Below, piece after piece: positions 37,305-49,110 of a DNA stretch of 64,000 bases (within the stretch, counting starts at the first letter, position 1; every line of letters begins with the position of its first letter). A program made the position numbers and the translations under genes. The notes beneath the pieces are model-generated. The model saw nothing but the letters and a program-made list of their open reading frames with translations. It did not search any database and had not been told where the DNA came from. The DNA is from Petrosia ficiformis (taxonomy: Eukaryota > Porifera > Demospongiae > Haplosclerida > Petrosiidae), in assembly GCA_947044365.1 (NCBI GenBank), contig OX345642.1, positions 3,967,598-4,031,597 of the forward strand, read 5' to 3'.

Positions 37305-38609
37305 TTAGTACCTTTTTTATTTCAGTTAATTGTAATATATAAGTTTTAGAGATTATGTTTTATAATTTCTTTTATTGATCATAATTATATGATATCACCT
37401 TGAGGTTCTCCATCAAAATTTGGTTAACACAAGAATATCATTATTTCAAATTATATCAACTATGTATCACAGAATCAGTACATGAGCTATATACTCAACC
37501 AATAATAATTTCTGAACTTGGGGATTTGGTAAATGTACGTCTTAATGGAGCAAAAGTAATTAAGAGCTTGTGACTCCATACTTCAAATGGAATAAATTTT
37601 GTTTATAAATATTGTACTGAAACATTAAATCTTTGATATAAAACCATTACATGGTTCTAAGAATTGTTAATTGAAACAGTTTGTTGTATTCAAACCATCA
37701 ATTGAATTTAAACATCTAGGAATTCATATATTTGGGAAAATCTCTATATATAGCAAATCTATCATCTTGTACATACATGCAGATCTGTCTATGACATGTG
37801 TGTCTATCTATAATTTTTATCTTGTCTGCAATGTCTAGTTATTTGAATTATTATCAGTGAAATCATAGTGAGGCTATATACATGTAAATAGTAGCATAGT
37901 GCTAGTGTTCTGCCTTCATGTTTATAAGGAAAGAAGGCATGAATTGTGTTTTATATAATTATGAAACTCTTTAATTTGTCTCATAACATTTACTTCAGCA
38001 AATTACCAAGTGAAATTCCCATGTCAGTTTTCCTTTGTACCAATCTAAAATAGTAATTTTCGTTTTTTCTAATTATTGAACCTGTAATATTCATCATTTT
38101 TATATGATCAGTGAATTGAACCTCATTTATGAATGATCTTAATTAAAATGCAAGGTATTGTTAATGAATCAGATTGTTGTATGTATTGAAACCTTTTAAA
38201 GAGTATGATAACTTAAGACTAAGAATTGTTAATTGAATTAGTTTGTTGTACTGAAACCATCATGAATATAATCTTCCAAGAAATGATTATGTAGCTTAAC
38301 TGTATAGATATCAATTCAATAGCTAGTTATCTATCTAGCTATTTTTCTATCCACCTATCTTTCTGTTTCTGCATCTATACTGAGTTATAAAATAACTATT
38401 CAAACTTTTACATGAAATCACCAACAATTGAGTGGAGCTATAATGTTTAATGGTGGTTTATTACAATGTACCAACGAAATTTGAGATTTAATCACTCATT
38501 CTTCATCTAAATTCGCTTAAATATTTTAGAAGAACGAAAGACCAATAATTGAATTATTGCAAACTTTGCTAAAATGGATGTAAATAAAAGAACTGAATCT
38601 CTATGAACC

Positions 38610-39340
38610 ACCGCCTCCTCCACCACCCGTGGGCCGTGTTTAGCTTTGTTTCTGAAAATAAACTATCAGTCAAAAAATTTAGGCCCAATAATTATACCCC
38701 CGGGTGGGTGTGGCTCTAAATTAGGAATAGATTAAGGTGGTACTAGGGAGTGGGCGGATGCGACTCCAATCAGTTTCAAAATAGAATATTATATAATATG
38801 ACTCTAACCTGGTGTAATGGCAACCTTCATATCTTCTAATCACCTTTATAGGGTCCTGGAATTGATAAAACATATATAAAATGTCCATTTTTGCCATCTT
38901 AATAAGTACAAAACGGAGAAAGCCACGCCCACCAATCATGGCGTGCACCAAGTACAATGCATTTAGAGAAAACAAATAGAGCCGTTTTCTGGAAATTCAT
39001 TTTACTTTTATAGTTACAAGAGGCTGAAGAAAGCTGAATTCTGTAGCTTTTCACTGAAACCATAAAATCTACCTTTCTAGGCACTATCAAACTCCGATCT
39101 TTCTCAGAGAGCAACTACAGTTACCCGCCATTGCTTACCACCCACCACCCGTGGAGCGTGTTTAGGTTTGTTTCTGAAAATAAACTATCTGTCAAAACAT
39201 TTAGGCCCAATAATTATACCCCCGGGTGGGTGTGGCTTCCAAAAAATACAGAATGGAACCAGATTGTATGCAGCAAGAAGCTGGCAAGACTAGAAACTGA
39301 TTGGAGTAGCATCCGCCCACGGAAAAGACTACAACCTTAA
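38610..39340. mobile_element. Composite insertion in unit B with direct and inverted repeats
   Basis: Two ~95-bp direct repeats (38621-38715 and 39143-39237: caccacccgtgg…, …acccccgggtgggtgtggct) lie with a ~45-bp inverted pair (38734-38777 and 39293-39338: gggcggatgcgactccaatc and its near complement). Unit A has about 250 bp of unrelated sequence at this place. No clear transposase. Superfamily not assigned. Confidence 0.6.
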
Positions 39341-40107
39341 CTATAATTATATGTAGTAATGTTGAATAGCTGTGAAACAGCAACTTGTCACATGATTTAA
39401 ACAGTGGGAACTGGGCAGACACTCTCTGGAATATATATGCACGAGCTTTGTTGCACTGTGCAACTGTGCTCATTAGAAATGCAATTAGTTATTAATATTG
39501 AACACTATAATAATTATTACGCACGCATAATAAAGCAAATACAAAATATAAACAAAAATATTTGAAATTTAAGGAGTTTGTGACGGGAGCAAACTGTCTA
39601 TGTATAATTGTGGACATGATGATTAATGATGTGTGAATCTAAAAACTACATTTTCCTCTAAATGAACTATATAGTTATTATAATAATTATAGGTAATCAT
39701 GATTTCAAAATGTTATAATAATTTCAAAGACATTTGTCAACATAGCAAACTAGCACAAATTAAAGACAAATATTCAGTGCCTATTAAAAGATGAACAAAA
39801 AATAATTATGCTTAATTAAAAAGGAGGATGAAAATAATCATAATTATTTAATTTTTTGATGCATATTTGTACTACATAGTCTATTAAATGCTTTGTTGAC
39901 TTCATTACTCCAACTCATTTCTGTATGAAAGAAAAAAACCAAAAGATGAATAATACATTGTTAATTGCATTGAATTACTTTTGATATATTTTAAATTGGC
40001 CTGAGGCTGTTTGCAAGTAAAATAATGGACTGAAACGAATTGACAATTTGGGATGGTATATAAGTTATAATACATAATTATATGGGCAGAAAAACTATAC
40101 TTACTGT
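39341..40107. other. Non-coding part of unit B downstream of the trefoil gene
   Basis: Collinear with about 33310-34082 of unit A with small indels. No coding signal. Confidence 0.6.
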
Positions 40108-40605
40108 TTATGGAAATGAAGAAGGAGCTAATTCCCAGAGATCCAGTATTTTTTCAGAATCAACTGGACACAATTTAGGTTCTCCACCAAAAGGAGATCC
40201 ACATAGGGCCAATTGTTTCCTTGTTTGGGGGCGGGGGCCTGATATTCCAAGGCATATCAGCCGTGCATTATTTCCACCACATGAAGCAAATTCCACACCC
40301 CAGTGAGCACCTGAATATGCTAAACCAACATCTGAACGTAGACTAACAGATCCATCTTCAACATTCCCAGTAAGGTAGAGATACTGTGGATTTACTGATG
40401 TCTGGTCTAGACAGTAGAATGCATATATGCATTCGGATAGCTTAATAGGGAGAAACCGAGTACCTTGTGGACAATTATCCACATGCATGGAAACCTTGCC
40501 AGTAGCTGTTGAACCAAGTAGGTAAGGGAGCACTACAGGACCCACAGGTGGGATATGTAGGTTTGGTACATCCAGTTTAAGATTTATCGGTCCTTTGAAT
40601 TCCAT
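40108..40605 (-). CDS. Beta-trefoil-like protein, copy B
   Basis: Intact 165-residue paralogue of 34083-34580, same start and stop. It differs at residues 8, 9, 10, 13, 19, 20, 21, 25, 26, 45, 59, 103, 108, 110, 112, 125, 138, 140 and 158, while residues 60-102 are identical. Of 29 nucleotide differences I classify four or five as silent. Two new cysteines appear at 45 (from Thr) and 59 (from His). About 150 bp of 5' flank differs at only three positions. Preservation of the frame with mostly amino-acid-changing differences suggests both copies are functional and diverging under selection. Fold and ligand as for copy A are inferred. Confidence 0.72.
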   Translation of the reverse strand: MEFKGPINLKLDVPNLHIPPVGPVVLPYLLGSTATGKVSMHVDNCPQGTRFLPIKLSECIYAFYCLDQTSVNPQYLYLTGNVEDGSVSLRSDVGLAYSGAHWGVEFASCGGNNARLICLGISGPRPQTRKQLALCGSPFGGEPKLCPVDSEKILDLWELAPSSFP

Positions 40606-40894
40606 GGATATTTATAACCAAAACGTTTTAACTACCGTTGTAGATTTCTGTACTGGATTTAAATTGCTTTGTGCATCTATTCATGTCTGTCTGCACTCCT
40701 TATATACTTGAGCAAAACATGTATTTCCATGGCAACAGGAAGTATTGTATAAATAATCAGTTAACATGTATGGTTATGGATGACACAAAGTAATACATTT
40801 ATCAATGTATCTATGAATAGAATGTAGTTATTATTGTGGGTGTATACAGTAACTGTAGTATACATACACATATGAATAAGATACAACTATAAAT

Positions 40895-41215
40895 TATTGC
40901 TGATCATGTGACCTGTGGCCAATCAGAGTGCAGATAATGTGTCACCATTAATTCACTTATTGCACACTTTTGTGTGCAATAAGTAGTTCTTGCACACTTT
41001 GCTCACCTCTACTAACGAAGCTGCTCCAACAACAGTGGTAGTTCACTAAATCGTTAATAAATCATTTAGAACACACTTGACAATGCATTGTGTTTCAATG
41101 TAGCTAGCACTTAGGCTGTCATTAAAGGTCTCGTTTACATAACGGCTCGACCTTTATTGAACCGCCCTCATGCTACATTAAAACACGTAATCACTGTAAA
41201 GTGTGTTCTAACTAT
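40895..41215. mobile_element. Foldback insertion specific to unit B
   Basis: Absent at the matching place in unit A (about 34860-34875). It contains a hairpin (acttattgcacac / gtgtgcaataagt, 40955-40984) and an outer pair gaacacactt…/…aagtgtgttc (about 41069 and 41195). No ORF. Confidence 0.6.
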
Positions 41216-41267
41216 TACATAAAACACAATTAAGAGTATTGTATGTGACATAGAGTTGACATTGAAG

Positions 41268-41345
41268 CATGGGCGTTTTTCAGGGGGGGCTAGGGGGTGC
41301 TCAGCCCCCCCCTGTAATGTTTAATTAAGTCTATCATCGTCACTG
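41268..41345. mobile_element. 78-bp hAT-like mini-insertion with empty site
   Basis: The 8-bp direct repeat cattgaag flanks it (41260-41267 and 41346-41353). Unit A has the empty site with one cattgaag (about 34914-34921). Ends catgggcg…cgtcactg and a run of G then C (ggggggg/ccccccc) resemble termini of ZMYM-type hAT elements. Confidence 0.75.
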
Positions 41346-42984
41346 CATTGAAGGACAATTCAAAAGCTGTTGAGATCTACTAAATAGCTCAGTGCAGATT
41401 GCTTTGGACCTTTATAGGTACATAAAATGTTAAATACACTCTAAATAGTTTCAAAGGTTATATTCTAGATCTACTGAACAGAACTCATTTGAGTTTTATA
41501 TATAGAGCCCACACTGAATTGTGAATTAGACTATTCTTATTTTATGATTCCTATGATGAAGCAACCAATGAAGTAATAATCTATCTTAGTTATACTCAGG
41601 TTTGTTAAATTTTGTCACAAATTTTAACTTTGAGCAATATTTAAAGTACAACAAAAATAACAACCATAGTAAAATGATGCAAATTGGTTCAACTGAAACC
41701 AGTAAAAATTAAAATTCAAAGAATTGAATCATTATAATGAAATTTGGCAGAATTTGAGTGAAATTAAAATTGAATCACTATAATGAAATTTGGCTGAACT
41801 TGAGTGAAATTAAAATTCAAAGAATTGTTAATTGATCGGCTTGTTGAACTGAAAAATGTATTTGACTCTGTCTCAAGCTACCTGGTTGTATCCCAGTCGG
41901 TCTACTCCCATTTTATCTAAAAATGTATTTTAGTGTCATTCTGAAATCTTCATAATTCTGTAATACATGTAATTATATTTTCCTCATCTTAGGCTTGCTC
42001 TTTGTGTCATTGTTACAGGAACAATTCATATGGAATACTGGTGGCAACTGAGGTGATTGTCAGGGCACTATAAAGTTTAATTAAATTAACAAAGATTGTA
42101 TTATTTCAGATCTTTAGGTCAGGCTCTAAGGTAAGTATTGTAACATTGAACTGGTCAGGTTTATCAGGTGGTATTCATGTTATACGTGAGAATAGTTTTT
42201 TTTAAAAACATTTTAAACAGCTCTGATCCTGAAATACAGTGAAATGAATTATTGTTAAAATTCAAATAACTAATTGAATCAGTTTGTTGTATGTACCATA
42301 ATCTTGTAACTCAATGATTTCTGAGAATTGTTAATTGAATCAGTTTGTTGTACTAATTATTGAGCTTCAACAAAATTAAACAAACCACTTGCTATATGCA
42401 TAATGTACATGTATGGTATTTCATATGTTGGGGTGTATCCAGTTACACATGTACATTTAGGTACTGTACATGTATGGTTGGTGGTGTATTGTAACCTTAT
42501 TAACTTGATTAATAAAGCAACTTGCATGTTCATCCAAATTGGTAAGCAGTCTCAATATAAATGGTGTAATAGGGTTTGTTATAGTTGGTCATGATAGAAG
42601 ATTCACTGGCTTTTGCATGGATCAAAGAATTATAACTGCCATTATATATATATATAATTATTATATATACCTTGAAGAGAAATTGTACATTCTTACATGT
42701 AATGAATATAGCAGATATTTGATTCTTTATAACTATATGTGCGCACACTTGGTGAATTCATCATCAACTCCATGGTAAAATGGAAAAATGTGATCGCACA
42801 AAACAAATTATTAAAATTTATTAGATTATACGATATCACTGTTGTTTGTTTAGTGCTTTATTTTTATCTCCTTTAATTAATTTCATTTCTTGTAGTTCTT
42901 CTATTTGAGAATGTGACTCTTTACAATCTTTGTGAATAGATTTCTCCTTTCTTTGTCTGCTCTCATCTCTATGTATATATGTAT

Positions 42985-43095
42985 GTATGTATGTTTGTAT
43001 GTAACACCTCTAGGCGGGCTGTATCTGATTTTTAGTCCACGGACTCAGTTACTGTAAATCAGATACAGCCCAACTAGAGGTGTTATCAACTGATT
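42985..43095. repeat. Palindromic element (unit B, both arms)
   Basis: gtaacacctctaggcgggct and ggctgtatctgattt on the left are matched by aaatcagatacagcc and aactagaggtgttatc on the right, around gtccacggactcagttactg. Unit A keeps only the right arm and centre. Confidence 0.7.
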
Positions 43096-43426
43096 TGTTT
43101 ATATTGAGTGGGTTTCTAAATTCATTTGAAAAACCACATTATTTAGTTACTTAAAACCACAGGAATATATATAACTAAAACCGCTGTGATTTATAGCACT
43201 GGCAGTTCCTTTGATACAACATTATAAAACTATATATGTATGTATGTATGTATGTATAAAATTATTAATGTATTATATTAATTAAATGTATGTATGTATA
43301 ATCTACCTCCTAACATAGATTGTAACAACAGACTCTTTGTATTCCTGAATACGTTTCTCTGATATTTCTATAACAATGATAGAATAATTATTAGCATAAT
43401 AAGATTTGTTATAATGGCAATATTAC

Positions 43427-43985
43427 CTTTCAGATAGACTGTACCAAGACATGATTCATAATGAGATAGTTGTTCCCTTTCAAACTTCTCAAAACAACTT
43501 CATGTGTCTGATCAAGAATAGTAGTTAGTGATAGAGGTTCCTTTAGTTTCTTACACAGAGTACGAATCCAAAATCTTCCATGAACTCTATCACCGGTAGC
43601 TGTGAGATTTGCAACAAGATATTTTACAGGAGGTCGGAGTTTAAATACTGTTGTGGGAGATGAGGGTATGTCAACTTAAGTAGACTCAATAGTTTGAGAG
43701 GAAATAGAACTCAAACAACAATCAATATAGAATATAATTATATTATTTCCATACATGTTTGAAATTGGAAAGAATATTTTCCTCAATGAACAATCTTTCC
43801 TTTTCTTCATTGCTAATATAAAGAAACGCTTAATGCTCATCAATTCCTCCATGACCAGCAAAATAAAAAGCTATAATTACACTTATAATTGGGGAATTTC
43901 TCTGAAGTTGCTACCTTCGCTAATCCCTCGTGTTCGGGATAATATTGTGTTTAAAGAATTCAGGCCGTATGCTTTATGTATTTAG
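43427..43985 (-). pseudogene. Decayed caspase-like (peptidase C14) domain
   Basis: Minus-strand frames read SVIIAFYFAGHGGIDEH (catalytic His in the GHG motif, about 43850-43900), then a TAA. About 100 bp on comes IIIFYIDCCLSS (catalytic Cys in the D-x-C context). After another TAA at about 43678 the same frame gives the small-subunit part VKYLVANLTATGDRVHGRFW and IRTLCKKLKE. A one-base shift precedes FEREQLSHYESCLGTVYLK, followed by a possible donor at 43426. The His/Cys dyad is kept but two stops and a frameshift show decay. Caspase-like enzymes cleave after Asp (metazoan caspases) or basic residues; the subtype is unclear. Upstream domains, if any, were not identified. Confidence 0.65.
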
Positions 43986-46439
43986 ATAGGACGAGTAAGT
44001 GCCATATGAATATTATTGACATGTAGCTAAAACAGCACATAGGTATTACATATTTACCAGAAAATTCATAAGATCAACTCTAAAGGCCATAGAAGTAAGG
44101 ACTATGGTTAATGTATCATTGTATCAAAACAGATTTACAATTACGGCTTAATTCAACAACTTAACTGAGGGGAGTGTTTGTTAGACACACTGAAACACTA
44201 AAAAGATACAAACAGTTTATAGTCTTCTATTTAGTAACTTGAAACACAGTACTATTTAACAGGAATTGAGAGTGATTTACTACAACAAGTTGCAATCCTT
44301 TTTATTTGCAATATCATTGTTTATACCATATAACAGGAATCTTTTTTTTGCTGGGAATTTATTTTTCCGCAGTGGTCTATACGCAAAATTAAATTCGGGA
44401 AATTTTAGAATTGACTAAAATTTTATATTGCGCACATATCTTTACGCAAAAATTTAAAATCAAATAATAATTCCATCGAAATATTGTGTTATAAGGTGTT
44501 ATTTGGCCAAAGTATTGATATACAACAACATACTTTCTTTCCTAGGTACTCACAACACCTATTATGATGAAGTACCAGTACAGATTTATCTAAAGAACCT
44601 TACCAAATAAACCACAATTAATACTGAAGATAATTAAAATTCTTATAGCTGGCAATACAGATTTTGTAACAATTGCTTAGCATCAGTAGTGGATACACAG
44701 TAGACAAACACAATGGTGGTAGTTAATCAAGTGGGTTTGGCTGACACCCAGCTATAAACCATATTGTATATTAAAATTCTTATAGCTGGCTATACAGACT
44801 TTGTAACAATTGCTCAGAGATACAGAATGGCTTGACAAACACAATGGTGGTAGTTAATAAAGTGAATGGCTGACACACCCAGCTACAAGCTGTGGCCATC
44901 CAACATTTTGTGAATTATAGTAGCTCAAAATATGAACTTATAAATGTGCAACATTTTCTTAAATGAATTATGTAAATCTCACAAATAAATAATTAGAGAG
45001 AGAAAGAGAGATGAATAAATAGATATAAACAGAATGGATAATTTAAAGTTATTATCCAAAAAGAAAGGTTTTAAATGTGCTCCTATATAGCACAAATAGA
45101 TCACCACCAGATTTAGCTTTAGAGTGAAGTCACAGGTTTATATACAAACCAATAATGTAAAAACTCACAAGTGGGACAAAAATGTTGCTTTAATAATTGA
45201 AAATCAGCCTCAAGTTATTGTTTTCTTCTTTGTTTAATGTTTCATAATAGTAGGTCGATTAATGAAAGAGCCACCCACACACAATGAAGATGGGATATCT
45301 TATTGAGTGAAGGTTGGGTAGTAAATCACATTCTCATGAAGTACATGTGTATAACCTATGAAAGTAAACTATATCGTTTTGCATTGTCAATCACAATATT
45401 CTTTATGAATATACATTAAGAGATTTCCGCATTTGGTTCAATGCCAGTGGAACATTCCAACCAACAAGCAAACTCTCGTTGGGAGAGGCAGACATCAGAT
45501 AGTTAGCAGTTGAATAAGGTGAAAGGAGGAGGATAAGCGGGTGAAGAGGAGAAAGTGGTACTACTAATATAATAACTAGAACACATGCTGAAGTTTGCGG
45601 CTTAATTTTATAAATTTAAATGATTATGATCCTGTACTGTTCAACGTCTACTACAACTGTTCCTGTAATGATGAGCAGTGAAAGAATTTCACACTGCCAA
45701 CTAGTCAATAAGAAATCTGATGAATTATATATTTCCCCATATAGTATGCCAAGTGAACATTCCAACCAACAAATGTACAAGCAAACTCTCGATGCAGGAG
45801 AGGCAGACATCAGTTAAATAGGTGATTCACGTGAAGCCAGGTGGTTGCCGTTAATAATTTGGAAGTGAGTGAATCTGACAAGACATCACAATCGTAGTAG
45901 AAAGTACAATACGAACAAATAACAATAATCTTCTGACACCTGGGCCTTTAACTTACATAGTTCACTGGCCTTTCTCTAGTGTCAATGCATATGACTTGTA
46001 ACATTATACATTACACATAATTATTATTCATGCTACCAATATATACTATATATGTACATGTGCAATACCACCTGCTACAAAGTCAAGGTGTGTATACATA
46101 AATCCTCAAGGGGAGGATTGTGGCTGAAGCACAGGTTCTCTTTTGGACCAAATTAATATACTACTTGAAAAAGAAAAAAAAGGAGAAACTAAAGAAAGAA
46201 CTAGTTCACTGGCCTTTCTCTAGTGTCAATGCGTATGACTTGTAACATTATACATTCATGCATTACACATACTTCTTATTCGTGCTACCAATAATTACTT
46301 TTGTACTATATATGTACACGTGCAACATCACCTGCTACAAAGTCACGGTGTGTATATATAAATTCATAAGGGGAGGATCGTGGCTGATAGTCATCATATA
46401 TAAATAAATAAGCTGCAAACACTGAAAAAGGAAATAACA
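43986..46439. other. Non-coding with local duplications
   Basis: No gene. Direct duplications: about 44636-44758 with 44772-44888 (aaaattcttatagctggc…), 45440-45500 with 45755-45815 (gaacattccaaccaacaa…), and 45959-46128 with 46203-46388 (ttcactggcctttctctag… to ggggaggat.gtggctga). Confidence 0.65.
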
Positions 46440-46728
46440 ATGGGAAGCACAGGTTCTCCTTTACCAATTCCAGCAAGTTTACACAATTGTAGAAGAATGC
46501 AAATCAGTGCAACATTGGCTGAACTTTTCTCACGCTACAACCTACTTAACCGAAATAATTATTCTAACGACACGTCTAAATTTTTTATCAAGGCAATTTG
46601 TGGTTCTCTTTTGGACCAAGTTGAAGCCCAACGAAAGATCACGAAGACTGATAAAGACGAAGGGATGAGGAGCTGGAGGAGCAGTACATTGAATGGTTAA
46701 AGCAGGAAAGGAAGAATTCGTAGTTAGA
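46440..46728 (+). pseudogene. Small unidentified ORF with a probable frameshift
   Basis: ATG at 46440 opens MGSTGSPLPIPASLHNCRRM and continues to KITKTDKD. There a second frame gives a natural-looking charged C-terminus, RRDEELEEQYIEWLKQERKN, to a TAG at about 46728. The composition is protein-like in each part, so this may be a ~100-residue gene with a one-base lesion, or an exon. I do not recognise the family. It directly follows the 185-bp duplication. Confidence 0.3.
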
Positions 46729-47574
46729 CAGCATTGCTGTCAAACTACATCCAAAAAATATACTCCCGTAATTATTGACAAAAGAGGTTCATATTTAGTA
46801 TATAGTTTTGACATTTTGAAATTGAAAAAGTTTTTTTTCTTAAGCAACTTGGAAAATATAAAGCGAGAAACTCTGAATCCCATAACGTCAGTCAATATCA
46901 ATAAAACTCTACGTCACAATTAAAAGGTTAATCAACCAGAACAAGTTGAACTGTGACAGAGAATGCAAAAACACCATCACTGAATGTGACCAATTTCCGG
47001 TTGTTATCTGTCTTAAAACCTGATATATAATTTTTCTTTAGTTGCTGTCATAATAAGATAAGTTAAATTGAAAAACCATCATCTATGCATGTTTCAAGCT
47101 GTGTTTGTACACAAAGGAAACATGCAAGTTCAAATACCTCTCTTCTTCACTCATAAAACAAACCATTACATATGCTTTTACATAGAGCTGTTATTATACT
47201 GGTTATCAAGAATTCAAGCGATAATTTTAGCACTGATGACAACAGAAATATGAAATAGTTTGAGCCATTTTTTTCCTAAGCAACTGGAAAACTAAAGAGG
47301 TAAATGAAGCCCATAACGTCAGTTTAATGATATATGGTTGGATTAGTTATGAAAATCTCAAGGAACAATTTGAACATTGATGAGATCAGTAATGTATGAA
47401 ATTTAACTAAGGAATGAACCAGAAAAACTATTTCAGCATCATTGTCAATAATTATTATGAAGATTATCTCCGTGAGTGCTGATTAGAAAGAGACTGGACC
47501 AACAATGGAGGGAAAGGTGAAATGCATAAAGTAGTGATAAGAACAGAAAAGTACGAAACAGCAGTTAAAAAATT
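46729..47574. other. Non-coding
   Basis: Nothing gene-like. At 47430-47560 is the first copy of a longer block (gattagaaagagactggacc, acaatggag) that recurs at about 48590-48740, 49150-49290 and 49735-49830. Confidence 0.5.
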
Positions 47575-49110
47575 TTTTTTCCTGTCTGCACATTGGAACT
47601 GCTCTTCATTTGTTTTTAGAAAATATGAAACAGTTGTTTTTTTCTAAATAGCAACTGTATAAATACTTTAATGATAAATTCCGAAGCAAGTACCAATATC
47701 ATGTACTGTTTGCACATTGGAACTGCTCTTCATTTTTTAAAATAGAAAATATGAAACAGTTGTTTTTTTGTTTTTTTTTAATAGCAACTGTATAAATACT
47801 TTAATGAAAAATTCCGAAGCAAGTACCAATATCATGTACTGTTTGTACATTGGAACTGCTCTTCAAAATAGAAAATATGAAACAGTTGTTTTTTGTTTCT
47901 TTTTAATAGCAACTGTGTAAATACTTCAATGATATATTCCGAAGCTAGTGCCAATATCATGTACTGTCTGCACATTGGAACTGCTTTTCATTTTTTTTTT
48001 TAGAAAATATGAAACAGTTGTTTTTTTTTAATAGCAACTGTATAAATACTTTAATGAAAAATTCCGAAGCAAGTACCAATATCATGTACTGTTTGTACAT
48101 TGGAACTGCTCTTCAAAATAGAAAATATGAAACAGTTGTTTTTTGTTTCTTTTTAATAGCAACTGTGTAAATACTTCAATGATATATTCCGAAGCTAGTG
48201 CCAATATCATGTACTGTCTGCACATTGGAACTGCTTTTCATTTTTTTTTTTAGAAAATATGAAACAGTTGTTTTTTTTTATAGCAACTGTATAAATACTT
48301 TAATGATAAATTCCGAAGCAAGTACCAATATCATGTTCTGTTTGCACATTGGAACTGCTCTTCATTTTTTAAAAAAATAGAAAATATGAAACAGTTGTTT
48401 TTTTTTTAATAGCAACTGTATAAATACTTTAATGATAAATTCCAAAGCAAGTGCCAATATCACATACTATCTGCACATTGGACTGCTTTTCATTTTTTTT
48501 AATGAAGTATGAAAAGTTGTTGCTTTTTTTTTTACTGAGTATAACCAGATATTTCAACATCACATTTTGAAGCCAGTGCTAACGTCACATTGAATAATAG
48601 TAATGAGGATTATTTGCCTGTCATTAAGTGCTGGTTAGGAAGAGATTGGACAAACAATGGAGAGAAAGAAGGAATACACAAGATACCGGTAGTGATGAGA
48701 ACAGAAAAGTATGAAACAGTTGCTTTTATTTTTTTACTAAGCAACTATAAAAATACTTTGTATTTATTTGTATTTTTAAAATAAAACGTAAAAATGTGTA
48801 GTAAATCACGAAATGGGAGAATGGGATTGAGGGAAGGTTGGGTAGTAAACCTGATTCTGTAGATTTAAGCTGTAACAAATAAGTCTACATCATTCAATGT
48901 AAGTGGACAAAACATCTCTTACTCTGCACATTGGAACTGCTTTTCTAATTTTTTTTTATAAAGTATAAAACAGTTGCTGTTTTTTTATAGCAACTGTAAT
49001 GATAATTTAAAAAGAAATTTTGAAGCTATTGCCAATATCATGTCCTATCTGCACATTGGAACTGCTTTTCATTTGAGTATGAAACAGCTGGGTTTTTTTT
49101 AAAATAAGTA
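47575..49110. repeat. ~125-bp satellite array with a hairpin in each unit
   Basis: The landmark g(c/t)acattggaactgct recurs at about 47589, 47712, 47846, 47971, 48096, 48221, 48346 and 48473 (spacing 123-134, mostly 125), then degenerately at 48925 and 49050. Every unit has acagttg, a T-rich spacer of about 15-20, then caactgt. Units 3-4 and 5-6 are nearly identical, a 250-bp higher-order repeat. Longer blocks at 48590-48740 and 49150-49290 interrupt it. Confidence 0.9.

Larger units (their letters stand above)
37104..43270. repeat. Tandem duplication, unit B (~6.2 kb)
   Basis: Second copy of 30901-37090. Unit-specific insertions: about 38610-39340 (composite repeat), 40895-41215 (foldback) and 41268-41345 (78-bp element with target duplication). 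It ends in the same tatg run (43237-43256) and the shared attattaat string at about 43270. Confidence 0.9.
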
